Shown: positions 56,618 to 64,000 of the stretch, piece after piece
Layout of the letters: the number at the start of each line of letters is the position of its first letter
How positions within the stretch are numbered: position 1 is the first letter of the stretch
From: Ensifer aridi
GTDB taxonomy: Bacteria; Pseudomonadota; Alphaproteobacteria; Rhizobiales; Rhizobiaceae
Reading direction: 5' to 3'
Assembly: GCF_002078505.1 (NCBI RefSeq)
Contig: NZ_LUAV01000002.1
Coordinates: 643,681 to 707,680 of the forward strand
DNA length: 64,000 bases
The notes under the pieces: model-generated
What the model was told of the DNA's origin: nothing
Seen by the model: the letters and a program-made list of their open reading frames with translations, nothing else
Database searches by the model: none
Translations under genes and position numbers: made by a program

Positions 56618-56866
56618 ATGAGCAAGCAGACGGTAGAGTTTGCCGGCGAGGCTGTCGGCGCGCTGGTCCCCGACAATGGTCAACTGCGTTTTGTGGCCGT
56701 CAAATACAGCGTCTGGTCACTGGATGGACGGGTGTTCGCCACGCCCGACGAGGCTCGCAAGGCGATAGCCGCGCTCCATGTGCTGCAGCGACGGGCGCCG
56801 GTATTCAGGGCAGGCGGTCTCCCGTCCGCCGGTCCGGAGACCGCGGCCGCTTCGGAACTGTCGTAA
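56618..56866 (+). CDS. Small hypothetical protein, 82 aa
   Basis: ATG 56618 with GGAGGAG upstream (12 bases). It starts MSKQTVEFAGEAVGALVPDNG and contains KYSVWSLDGRVFATPDEARKAIAALHVL; the rest is polar. No signal peptide, membrane segment or recognised domain. The frame continues upstream to 56510 but overlaps the terminator region. Possible GSR control through the weak promoter at 56523. Confidence 0.65.
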   Translation: MSKQTVEFAGEAVGALVPDNGQLRFVAVKYSVWSLDGRVFATPDEARKAIAALHVLQRRAPVFRAGGLPSAGPETAAASELS

Positions 56867-56900
56867 CCCGCCCGGACCTGCGCGGTCCGCATTCGATCCG

Positions 56901-57464
56901 CTATCGTCGCTCCGAAGCCGCTTCGCTCCGCGCTGCGGCGTCTTTATCCCGCTGCTCGGCGGCGCTGTCCTGGAAGGACTCTTCCGGCTCCTTCCAATGC
57001 AGCGCGACCTCGAGCTTTCCGAGAACAAAAAGCACCACAAGGCTGGCCAAAGCGGCGAAGATGGCGATCAGCCATAAGCCGAAACCGATCGACAGCCCGG
57101 CTGCACCGGCGAGCCACATGCCGGCGCCGGTCGTCAGACCTTTTACCTCGCCCTTGGAAAAGACGATCATGCCGGCCGCGAGAAAGGCCACCCCCGCGGT
57201 GACCGCCTCCACGACGCGGATCGGATCGATGCGTACCTCGGGACCGGAAAGGCCCGTCTGATGCACGCTTTCGACGGCGATCACTGCGAGGATCGCTGAA
57301 GCGAGGCTGACGAGAATATGGGTCCTGAGACCCGCGGGGCGTTGCCGCTTCTCCCGCTCGATGCCGATGAGCCCGCCGAGCAGGATGGCGCCGCAGAGAC
57401 GCGCGAAGATCACCGGATAGGGTGTATGCGTGGTAACGAGGATGTCGGAAACGATCTGATCCAT
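56901..57464 (-). CDS. MgtC/SapB-family membrane protein
   Basis: 187-aa inner-membrane protein with an N-terminal four- to five-helix MgtC domain. The family motif is LLGGLIGIEREKRQRPAGLRTHILVSLASAIL (about 30-61), followed by EAVTAGVAFLAAGMIVF and GLTTGAGMWLAGAAGLSIGFG. The cytoplasmic tail (about 155-187) is short and charged, without the ACT-like domain of Salmonella MgtC. ATG 57464 is chosen; the frame is open to 57548 but runs into a repeat element. MgtC proteins aid growth at low Mg2+ or modulate ATP synthase. Confidence 0.87.
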   Translation of the reverse strand: MDQIVSDILVTTHTPYPVIFARLCGAILLGGLIGIEREKRQRPAGLRTHILVSLASAILAVIAVESVHQTGLSGPEVRIDPIRVVEAVTAGVAFLAAGMIVFSKGEVKGLTTGAGMWLAGAAGLSIGFGLWLIAIFAALASLVVLFVLGKLEVALHWKEPEESFQDSAAEQRDKDAAARSEAASERR

Positions 57465-57490
57465 GCCGGCGAACTCGGATGCTCCGACCC

Positions 57491-57597
57491 CTGCTGCATG
57501 TTCCTTAGATCGGCACCGATTTAAGGATGAAAACACGCAGCGGTTCAACGTGCTACAGCGACGTTTGTGCGACTGAAAAGATGCACGGCGCTGTAGC
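57491..57597 (-). repeat. Two-hairpin intergenic repeat (copy D, inverted)
   Basis: On the minus strand CTACAGCGCCGTGCATC...GTCGCTGTAGCAC, then GTTGAACCGCTGCGTGTTTTC and ATCCTTAAATCG-GTGC-CGATCTAAGGA, ending ACATGCAGCAG. It lies 27 bases upstream of the MgtC-family start, so it would be in or near its leader. Confidence 0.82.
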
Positions 57598-57663
57598 GCT
57601 CACGCAAGAGCGGGATGGCGAGTGCATACGTCGTCCCGCTCGGAAGAGAGCCTCCCTTCAGGG

Positions 57664-58041
57664 CTATTGCGCTGGAGTGCTCTGCGGCTGTGTCGGCGTG
57701 GTCGGAGTCGGAGCCGGAGCCGGCGTCTGCGGCTGCGTCTCAGGGGCGGCGGGCGTCGCCGCCTCGCCGGCCGGCGGCGTCGTCTGGTCGCCCGGTGCCG
57801 ATTGGCCGGTGGGTGCGGTCGTCGTCGATTGACCAGGCGCGGCCGGTTCGTTCTCCGCATCCCTCGTCAACTCTGCAGGCAGCCACGCGATAAGCGCGAG
57901 CACAAGGCCCGCGAGGAGAATGATAAGCAATGGCCAGCTGCTGCGGCGCGATCTGGTTTCCACTTCGGGGGCCCGCGGGGTCGGTTGGCCTGTCGCAGGA
58001 TCGAGCGGCGGTTTGTCCTTGATTTCTTCGTGCTGATTCAT
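57664..58041 (-). CDS. Single-pass membrane protein with Pro/Thr/Ala-rich tail
   Basis: 125 aa from ATG 58041, which has AAGGA eight bases upstream; an in-frame ATG at 58050 lies within that site. A cytoplasmic polar N-terminus (about 1-32), one membrane segment (about 36-56, PLLIILLAGLVLALIAWLPAEL) and a low-complexity outer tail of Pro, Thr, Ala and Gln repeats (about 65-125, many PT/PQ/PA steps). Such tails usually span the periplasm or bind peptidoglycan. No domain recognised. Confidence 0.75.
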   Translation of the reverse strand: MNQHEEIKDKPPLDPATGQPTPRAPEVETRSRRSSWPLLIILLAGLVLALIAWLPAELTRDAENEPAAPGQSTTTAPTGQSAPGDQTTPPAGEAATPAAPETQPQTPAPAPTPTTPTQPQSTPAQ

Positions 58042-58332
58042 CGCACACATCCTTTCTGGGCCTTCGTCCCCGCCAGCAATCTTCGCGCGTGGATCCCTAA
58101 ATCAGCAAGGACTTAAGGAGGGACTTCCGTGCCATCGCAAGTATAGTTGCGACATCGCTGCGGCCGGAAGGCCGCACGATGAAATATTAAACGCCGGAGA
58201 ACTTGCAAGGTTCCGTTGCATTGGATGCCCGGCGCGCAACTTCTCGCTCGAAGGTGCTTTACAGGAAGGCACTTCAACTGCAAAAAGCGGTTGTCGTTTC
58301 GACGGAAAACTGCGCGCAGGGGAGGAGACGTG

Positions 58333-59475
58333 ATGACTGATAGCTTTGGGACCGGAACTTTCGTCGGGCGCGTCTGGCGGCCGGATGTCGAAGGACCGAG
58401 CCTCGTGACCGTCCGGCAGGGGCAGTTGGTCGACATCACCGCGAAGGGAACGCCGACAATGCGCGACCTTCTCGAACTCGAAGACCCCGCAGCCTACGCC
58501 CGCTCGGCCCCCGGCGAGATTCTCGCCCCTGTTAGCGCCGTAATGGCGGCGGCGGAGCCGAGGGCGAGGAGCGAGGTCCACCTGCTCGCCCCTTGCGATC
58601 TCCAGGCGATCAAGGCTTGCGGCGTCACCTTCGCCCGTTCGATGACCGAACGCGTCATCGAGGAGCGCGCTGCCGGAGACGCCACGCGTGCCGAAGGCAT
58701 TCGCGAACGGCTGACGGCGATCATCGGAGACAGCCTCAGGAACTTGAAGGCCGGCTCGTCCGAGGCAGCACGCGTCAAGGCGGCGCTGATCGAGGAGGGT
58801 GTCTGGTCGCAATATCTCGAAGTCGGCATCGGTCCCGACGCCGAGGTCTTCACCAAGGCGCAGCCGCTTTCCTCCGTCGGCTGGGGCGCCGCCGTCGGTC
58901 TGCATCCGATTTCGCGCTGGAACAATCCGGAGCCGGAAATCGTCCTGGCGGTCGCTTCCGACGGTCGCGTCAAGGGTGCGACACTCGGCAACGACGTCAA
59001 CCTGCGAGACGTCGAAGGCCGCTCGGCTCTGCTCCTAGGCAAAGCCAAGGACAACAATGCTTCCTGCTCGATCGGCCCGTTCATCCGCCTCTTTGACGAG
59101 ACCTATTCGATCGACGACGTGCGTGAAGCCGATCTCGATCTCCTAATCGAGGGGCCGGACGGCTTCCGGCTTGAAGGCGCGAGCACCATGCGCGAGATCA
59201 GCCGCGACCCGCTCGACCTCGTCAGCCAGACGATCGGTCGGCATCACCAATATCCGGATGGTCTGATGCTCTTCATGGGTACGCTCTTCGCTCCCGTCGA
59301 GGATCGCGGCGAACCGGGGCAGGGCTTCACGCACAAAGTCGATGACCTAGTGACGATCTCGAGCCCAGCGCTCGGAAGCCTCGTCAACAGAGTGCAGCTT
59401 TCGACCGACTGCCCGCCCTGGACCTTCGGCACGGCCACCCTGATGCGCAATTTGGCCAAACGCGGCCTGATCTGA
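58333..59475 (+). CDS. Fumarylacetoacetate hydrolase (FAH)-family protein
   Basis: 380-aa soluble enzyme of the FAH superfamily. The metal-binding region near 215-235 reads NPEPEIVLAVASDGRVKGATLGNDVNLRDVEGRSALLLGKAKDNNASCSIGPF. Members cleave C-C bonds of, decarboxylate or dehydrate 2-keto acids; several rhizobial ones dehydrate 2-keto-3-deoxy sugar acids, which this length would suit. No neighbouring catabolic operon helps to choose. GGAGGAG lies six bases before ATG 58333. Confidence 0.82.
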   Translation: MTDSFGTGTFVGRVWRPDVEGPSLVTVRQGQLVDITAKGTPTMRDLLELEDPAAYARSAPGEILAPVSAVMAAAEPRARSEVHLLAPCDLQAIKACGVTFARSMTERVIEERAAGDATRAEGIRERLTAIIGDSLRNLKAGSSEAARVKAALIEEGVWSQYLEVGIGPDAEVFTKAQPLSSVGWGAAVGLHPISRWNNPEPEIVLAVASDGRVKGATLGNDVNLRDVEGRSALLLGKAKDNNASCSIGPFIRLFDETYSIDDVREADLDLLIEGPDGFRLEGASTMREISRDPLDLVSQTIGRHHQYPDGLMLFMGTLFAPVEDRGEPGQGFTHKVDDLVTISSPALGSLVNRVQLSTDCPPWTFGTATLMRNLAKRGLI

Positions 59476-59580
59476 CCACGTTCCAACAAACGCATGCGCG
59501 CGCTGGTCTGTTTGGCAGGCGAGTTCTTCCGCGTCACGTCGGGAATATGCTAGTTTCGCCGCTCGATCTGGAGATGGGTT

Positions 59581-59958
59581 GTGGGCATGTATATGGTTGC
59601 AAAACTGGCTTTCGCCGGCACGCTTCTCGTCGTCTTGACGACGGGTCAGCTTCGTGCGGAGCCATTGAACACGGTCGACGATCTCGGGGCGGCGCTTGGC
59701 AAATGCTGGACACCGCCGGCCGGCTACGAGGATTCCTTCGTCACGCTGAGATTCGCCTTCCGCGGCAACGGCACGCTGATGGGCCCGCCTCAACCGACCG
59801 CGAGCCGCGTCTCCGGGGACGGGGAGCAGCGCAAGGCATTCGTCGCAGCCGCGATTGCAGCCGTGCAGAACTGCACGCCGTTGGAATTCTCTAAGGAACT
59901 TGCCGAAGAAGTCGCGGGCACGGTGTTCACGCTGCAGTTCTATTCAAGCCCCAGATAG
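59581..59958 (+). CDS. Secreted hypothetical protein, 125 aa
   Basis: GTG 59581 has GGAG seven bases upstream; ATGs at 59587 and 59593 are alternatives. Signal peptide at about 1-26 (MVAKLAFAGTLLVVLTTGQLRA). The mature part has two Cys (GKCWTPP and VQNCTPLEF) that may form a disulfide, and a TonB-C-like alternation (SFVTLRFAFRGNGTLMGPPQ...). I do not recognise a named family; a periplasmic TonB/TolA-like C-terminal fold is a guess. Confidence 0.72.
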   Translation: MGMYMVAKLAFAGTLLVVLTTGQLRAEPLNTVDDLGAALGKCWTPPAGYEDSFVTLRFAFRGNGTLMGPPQPTASRVSGDGEQRKAFVAAAIAAVQNCTPLEFSKELAEEVAGTVFTLQFYSSPR

Positions 59959-59973
59959 ACGGGGCGCAGGCGG

Positions 59974-60004
59974 CAGGTCCGGCCGGGCCGCGCGGCCGGA
60001 CCTG
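59974..60004. terminator. Bidirectional terminator between convergent genes
   Basis: CAGGTCCGGCCG (59974-59985) pairs perfectly with CGGCCGGACCTG (59993-60004) around a 7-base loop. It sits between the stops of the secreted protein gene (59958) and the molybdoenzyme gene (60010). No T run. Confidence 0.65.
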
Positions 60005-60009
60005 AGAGA

Positions 60010-62226
60010 TTACGCGTTGAGCGATCTTGCGAACGGCAAGACGCGGATCCGCTTGCCGAGCGCTCTGTAGGCCGCGTTCGCGACTGCAGGGCCGATCGGT
60101 GGAACACCGGGCTCGCCGATGCCCGAGGGCGGATTGGCGGAGGCGATGATGTGCACCTCCACCTTTGGCATCGCATCGATCCTCAGTGGGGTATAGGTGT
60201 CGAAGTTGCCTTGGTCGACCTTGCCGTCGGTGAGCGTGATTTCCTCGCCCAGGATGGCGCTGAGCCCGAAACCTATGCCGCCTTCCACCTGGGCGCGGAC
60301 CTGGTCCGGATTGATCGCCAGGCCGCAATCGACTGCCGCGACGACCCGCTCGACCTTGATCCCGCCATTCCCGTCGGCCGAAACCTCCGCAATCTGAGCC
60401 ACGACCGAGCCGAAGCTTTCGGCGACGGCAACACCGCGGAAGCGGCCTTGAGGTAGCGGCTTCTCCCATTCTGCCTTTTCCGCCGCGAGCCTCAGGACGA
60501 TCGCGTGGCGCGATTCCGGTTCGAGCATCGAAAGACGGAACTCGACCGGGTCGCGTCCCGCTGCCTCTGCCACCTCATCGAGAAAGGTTTCGGCGGCGAA
60601 GGCGGTATGGGTCGAGCCGACCGAGCGCCACCATAGAACCGGAACGCCGGCGTCCGTCGTCGTCAGGCCGACCGTCTGGTTTGGAATGGCATAAGGCAGG
60701 TTGTTCGCCCCTTCGACGGAGGTCGGGTCGACCCCATTCTGGACCATTCCTTCGAACGCGGTCTTCGCCATGATGGACTGGCCGACGATGTGATTATGCC
60801 AGGCTACGAGCCTGCCGCCCTCGTCGAGACCGGCCTTGAGGCTGTGCACATAGGCAGGGCGGTAGCGGCCCGCCTGCATGTCGTTTTCCCTCGTCCATTG
60901 GACTTTCACGGGCGCGCGGAAACCGATGGCCTTGGCGACATACACGGCCTCGACGACGACATCGCCGTCGAATACGGCCCGCCGGCCAAAGCTGCCGCCG
61001 GTCTTCATGACGTGCAGACGCACCTTTTCAGCGGGCACTCCGGCAATCTCGCCTGCGAGCCTCTGGTACACGTCGGGAAACTGATGCCCGCCCCAGATCT
61101 CGAGCGTGCCGTCATTGTCCATACGGGCGACCGCGTTCAAGGGTTCCATTGCCGCATGCGCGAGATAGGGAAACTCGAAGCTTGCCTCAAGGACCTTCGC
61201 GGCCTTGGCGAATTGAGCTTCAGCGTCGCCGTCGTTTCGCGCAATCGCCACCGGCGTCTTCTTGGCGAGGTCGCGATACGCAGACATCAGCCCAGCCGTT
61301 CCGCGCTTTTCCGCTGCGGTCTCGTCCCACTCGACAGTGACCGCCTCGCGCCCCTTGAGCGCTGCCCACATGTTGTCGCCGACGACGGCAATGCCGCGCG
61401 GTGTTTCGACGACGTCAATCACGCCCTTGACGGCGCGTGCGGCCGAAGCAGCAAAGGACTTCGCCTTCGCGCCGAAGAGAGGCGGATGGATCATCACCGC
61501 CGTCAGCATGCCTGGAAGCTTGACGTCGATCGTGTATTGCTCCGTTCCGTTAGCCTTGCGGGCGCTGTCGAAACGCTTCAGTCCTGCATTGCCGATGAGT
61601 TTCCAGTCACTCGGCTGCTTGAGCTTCACGTCGGTCGGCACCGCTATGCTCGCCGCCTTGGCGGCAAATTCCCCGAAGCCGCCGCTCTTGCCGGAGGGAT
61701 GGCTAAGCACGCCGTTCTCGACGGTGATCTCCGTCGCGTCGACACCCCACTCGGCGGCCGCGGCGGCGACCAGCATCGCGCGGGCGGCAGCGCCCGCCTT
61801 GCGATAGCGCTCCCACGAGGACACCATGGAGGTCGAACCTCCGGTTGCCTGAAGTGTCCCGCCGAAGGCGATGTTGCCGTAGGCCGGTATGTTGCCCGCG
61901 GCCCCCTTGACCTCGATGGTCGACCAATCGGCATCCAGTTCCTCCGCCACCAGCGTGGCGATGCCGTTATAGGAGCCCTGGCCCATCTCGAACTGCGACG
62001 AGAGGACGGTCACCTTTCCCTCGCCATCGATCGTTACATAGGGGGAGAAAGCGTGGGGACGGCTCTCTTCGGCGGTCTCGCTCGCGGCTGCTGGCGAGGC
62101 AGAGAGGAGGCGAAAGCCGACCGCGATGCCGGTCCCGGCAGCAAGCGCCCCGAGCAGGAACTGCCGACGCGAGGCCTCGACGCGGGCTGCGGGGAGGGCG
62201 ATCGTTTGCATTAGTTTGGGGAGCAT
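60010..62226 (-). CDS. Xanthine dehydrogenase-family molybdopterin-binding subunit (periplasmic aldehyde/isoquinoline oxidoreductase type)
   Basis: 738-aa large subunit of a molybdenum hydroxylase. A twin-arginine signal ([21 protein letters not shown], about 17-37) shows export of the folded enzyme. Domain marks: [21 protein letters not shown] near 70, [19 protein letters not shown] near 395, [23 protein letters not shown] near 515-535, and [17 protein letters not shown] with the catalytic Glu context near 705. The IorB-like two-domain form, paired with a separate 2Fe-2S subunit and no FAD subunit. Substrate unknown. Four bases separate it from the upstream small subunit. Confidence 0.9.
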   Translation of the reverse strand: MLPKLMQTIALPAARVEASRRQFLLGALAAGTGIAVGFRLLSASPAAASETAEESRPHAFSPYVTIDGEGKVTVLSSQFEMGQGSYNGIATLVAEELDADWSTIEVKGAAGNIPAYGNIAFGGTLQATGGSTSMVSSWERYRKAGAAARAMLVAAAAAEWGVDATEITVENGVLSHPSGKSGGFGEFAAKAASIAVPTDVKLKQPSDWKLIGNAGLKRFDSARKANGTEQYTIDVKLPGMLTAVMIHPPLFGAKAKSFAASAARAVKGVIDVVETPRGIAVVGDNMWAALKGREAVTVEWDETAAEKRGTAGLMSAYRDLAKKTPVAIARNDGDAEAQFAKAAKVLEASFEFPYLAHAAMEPLNAVARMDNDGTLEIWGGHQFPDVYQRLAGEIAGVPAEKVRLHVMKTGGSFGRRAVFDGDVVVEAVYVAKAIGFRAPVKVQWTRENDMQAGRYRPAYVHSLKAGLDEGGRLVAWHNHIVGQSIMAKTAFEGMVQNGVDPTSVEGANNLPYAIPNQTVGLTTTDAGVPVLWWRSVGSTHTAFAAETFLDEVAEAAGRDPVEFRLSMLEPESRHAIVLRLAAEKAEWEKPLPQGRFRGVAVAESFGSVVAQIAEVSADGNGGIKVERVVAAVDCGLAINPDQVRAQVEGGIGFGLSAILGEEITLTDGKVDQGNFDTYTPLRIDAMPKVEVHIIASANPPSGIGEPGVPPIGPAVANAAYRALGKRIRVLPFARSLNA

Positions 62227-62229
62227 GAC

Positions 62230-62688
62230 TTACGCCTCCAGACGCTTTGCGGCTTCGTGAATGCCGGCACGAATTCGATGGTAGGTGGCGCAACGACAGA
62301 GATTGCCCGACATCGCCGAGTCTATGTCCGCATCGCTGGGCTTGGGATTGTTCGTAAGCAGATCGGTTGCCGACATGATCTGGCCCGACTGGCAGTAGCC
62401 GCATTGCGGCACGTCGAGATCGGCCCAGACGGCCTGGACCGTTTCCGCGACCTTGCTCTGGAGGCCCTCGATGGTGGTCACCTGCGAGCCTTCGATGTCG
62501 CCGATGAAGGTCTGGCAGGACCGGACGGGCGAACCGTCGACATAGACCGTGCAGGCGCCGCATTGCGCCATGCCGCAGCCGAATTTCGTACCCGTCAATC
62601 CGACGAGATCGCGGATCACCCAGAGAAGCGGCATATCCGCCTCGGCGTCGACCGAGTGTTCAACGCCGTTGATCGTAACCGTTACCAT
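62230..62688 (-). CDS. 2Fe-2S subunit of molybdenum hydroxylase
   Basis: 152-aa electron-transfer subunit. All eight cluster ligands are present: the plant-ferredoxin-type set Cys38, 43, 46 and 58 ([18 protein letters not shown]) and the second set Cys96, 99, 131 and 133 ([20 protein letters not shown]). ATG 62688 has GAGGAAAG upstream; the frame is open to 62751 but without conservation. First gene of the pair; the small and large subunits (4-base gap) form an IorA/IorB-like complex. Confidence 0.93.
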   Translation of the reverse strand: MVTVTINGVEHSVDAEADMPLLWVIRDLVGLTGTKFGCGMAQCGACTVYVDGSPVRSCQTFIGDIEGSQVTTIEGLQSKVAETVQAVWADLDVPQCGYCQSGQIMSATDLLTNNPKPSDADIDSAMSGNLCRCATYHRIRAGIHEAAKRLEA

Positions 62689-62914
62689 GCTGCTTTCCTC
62701 GCGTTGTGGCGAGTGGCAGCGGGATGCGCCGACAAGGCCGTCCACGCCCACGTTCGCCAGATTGCGGGCAGCAGCTTAAGCGGCGATGCCATGTCCTTGG
62801 TAGGTACAATCCTCTCGGATTATTGCCTATTCCTGTCGATCTAACGCAATCGTGATCATCGGGCAAAGCGCCACGGTTCGCCCGGCAAACCGGTGTGTCC
62901 TGGCGGCGGCAGCG

Positions 62915-63877
62915 CTAACCGATGGAGTCGCGCCTGTTCGAATCGTCGGAGTTCAGGATCGCCTTGATGTCACGCAGCGGGGGATGGCCGAAGGCACGTC
63001 GATATTCCCGGCTGAACTGGGTCGGGCTCTCATAGCCGACGCGCATGGCGGCCGTTGCCGCGTCGAGCGACTGAGAAAGCATGAGTTCGCGCGCGTGATG
63101 CAGTCTCAAATGCTTCTGGAACTGCAACGGGCTCATGGCGGTCATGGCGCGGAAATGATGATGTAGGGTGGAGACTCCCATATTCGCGATCTCCGCCAAT
63201 TCCTCGACGCGCAGCGGCCGCGCGTAATTTTCCTTGAGCCAGGCGATCGCCTTTGCCACGCGGTTGCTGTTGGTGCCGGCAAGCGCGAAGCGCCGCAATT
63301 GCGGACCTTGCTCGCTGGTCAGCAGCCGATAGAGGATCTCATTTTCGATGTGACCGGCCAGAAACGGGATGTGTTCGGGCGCGTTCGCAAGTGAAATCAA
63401 TCGCAACAGAGCATCGAACAGTTCCGGCGTGCCGGCGCCGATAGCGACACCGAGCCCACGATCGGGCGCGTCGGTAGAGTGTATGTCATGGTCGGCGATG
63501 ATCCGCCGCAGCTTCTCGAGATCCAGACGCAGAGCGGCGGCCACGTAGGGTTCGCGCTCGCTTGCCTCGCACACATGGCCGGTCATCGGCAGGCCGACGG
63601 CGCTCAGGAAAAAGCAGGATTCATCGTAGACAAGCGTTTTCTGGCCGACATGGACACGCTTGCTGCCCTTGACGATCATCGAGACGATCGGCTCGGAGAC
63701 ACTGGTGAAAGGCCCCGCCGGCGCGACGATGCGATAGAGCGATAGACCCGGTATCGCATGATTGTAACGGACGCCGTCCCAAGGCAGTTGCGCCAGTCGG
63801 TCCAGAATGCGCGCGCGAATGGGCGCGGTTTCCTCGCGCAGGCGCTGATGCTCGATCCTGGTGTTGCTCATCTCCAT
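62915..63877 (-). CDS. AraC-family transcriptional regulator
   Basis: 320-aa regulator with an AraC_N (cupin-like) N-terminal domain (about 15-180, GLSLYRIVAPAGPFTSVSEPIVSMIVKGSKRVHVGQKTLVYDESCFFLS) and a C-terminal double helix-turn-helix (about 210-305: PLRVEELAEIANMGVSTLHHHFRAMTAMSPLQFQKHLRLHHAREL; VGYESPTQFSREYRRAFGHPP). ATG 63877 has AAGGA seven bases upstream; the frame is open to 63922. It lies upstream of and on the same strand as the molybdoenzyme pair (227-base gap), which it may control. Confidence 0.92.
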   Translation of the reverse strand: MEMSNTRIEHQRLREETAPIRARILDRLAQLPWDGVRYNHAIPGLSLYRIVAPAGPFTSVSEPIVSMIVKGSKRVHVGQKTLVYDESCFFLSAVGLPMTGHVCEASEREPYVAAALRLDLEKLRRIIADHDIHSTDAPDRGLGVAIGAGTPELFDALLRLISLANAPEHIPFLAGHIENEILYRLLTSEQGPQLRRFALAGTNSNRVAKAIAWLKENYARPLRVEELAEIANMGVSTLHHHFRAMTAMSPLQFQKHLRLHHARELMLSQSLDAATAAMRVGYESPTQFSREYRRAFGHPPLRDIKAILNSDDSNRRDSIG

Positions 63878-64000
63878 CGCTTCGTCCTTCCCCAACACCG
63901 TCGTCAATCCAATTCTTATCACATTATTTTGATGTCGAGAGGATTAGGCAATTCTTTCTCGGCGGAGCGGTCGGCTATTCGGCCGCCTTCCGCCGGGGCA

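Overview
The window is about 63% G+C by eye, with the gene style of an alphaproteobacterium of the Rhizobiaceae. The order aglEFGAK / zwf-pgl-edd / aceA / potFGHI / acsA2 / cbrA / phasin / tRNA-His / mmsA / rirA / dppABCDF / rsiB2-rsiA2 matches what I remember of the Sinorhizobium (Ensifer) meliloti chromosome. The species is an inference from memory; no alignment was run. I see no insertion sequence, prophage, integrase, CRISPR array or rRNA, and no frameshifted gene.

Layout. 1-5.3 kb: alpha-glucoside uptake and hydrolysis operon (end of aglE, then aglF, aglG, aglA, aglK). 5.5-10.2 kb: a small unknown protein, then the Entner-Doudoroff entry genes zwf-pgl-edd on the minus strand. 10.4-14.5 kb: a gamma-glutamylputrescine-type oxidase and synthetase pair and a YhiN-type flavoprotein. 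14.8-19.1 kb: a 46-aa membrane peptide, a chemoreceptor and a LysR regulator. 19.2-22.6 kb: isocitrate lyase with two coupled small genes downstream, and a divergent RamB/ScfR-like regulator. 22.9-27 kb: potFGHI polyamine importer. 27-31 kb: an AsmA-like protein and acetoacetyl-CoA synthetase. 31-37 kb: a fused Fe3+-type permease, the cell-cycle kinase CbrA and a phasin. 37.3 kb: tRNA-His. 37.4-42.3 kb: LysR/mmsA pair and a DUF898-M48 peptidase pair. 42.3-49.6 kb: a Fe3+-binding protein, the iron regulator RirA and dppABCDF. 49.7-58 kb: RidA, an AI-2E-type permease, the general stress response (GSR) pair rsiB2/rsiA2 and a run of small envelope proteins, several behind EcfG/RpoE2-type promoters. 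58-64 kb: a FAH-family hydrolase, a secreted protein, a two-gene molybdenum hydroxylase and an AraC regulator.

Themes. Carbon metabolism covers alpha-glucosides to the Entner-Doudoroff route, acetate/C2 (aceA), acetoacetate (acsA2, with the phasin for polyhydroxybutyrate) and polyamines (pot plus synthetase/oxidase). Iron control centres on rirA, with an Irr-box-like palindrome over its promoter and an IRO-like site before the iron-binding protein gene. Stress control centres on the PhyR-like RsiB2 and NepR-like RsiA2.

The strongest new-looking signals are: GGAAC-N16/17-CGTT promoters in front of unannotated small membrane or coiled-coil ORFs next to rsiB2/rsiA2; a duplicated 15-bp operator plus a TTTGTAA/TTACAAA dyad in the aceA regulator gap; a GCACAA/TTGTGC operator cluster over the phasin promoter; a three-segment alternately pairing element after acsA2; and five copies of a two-hairpin intergenic repeat.
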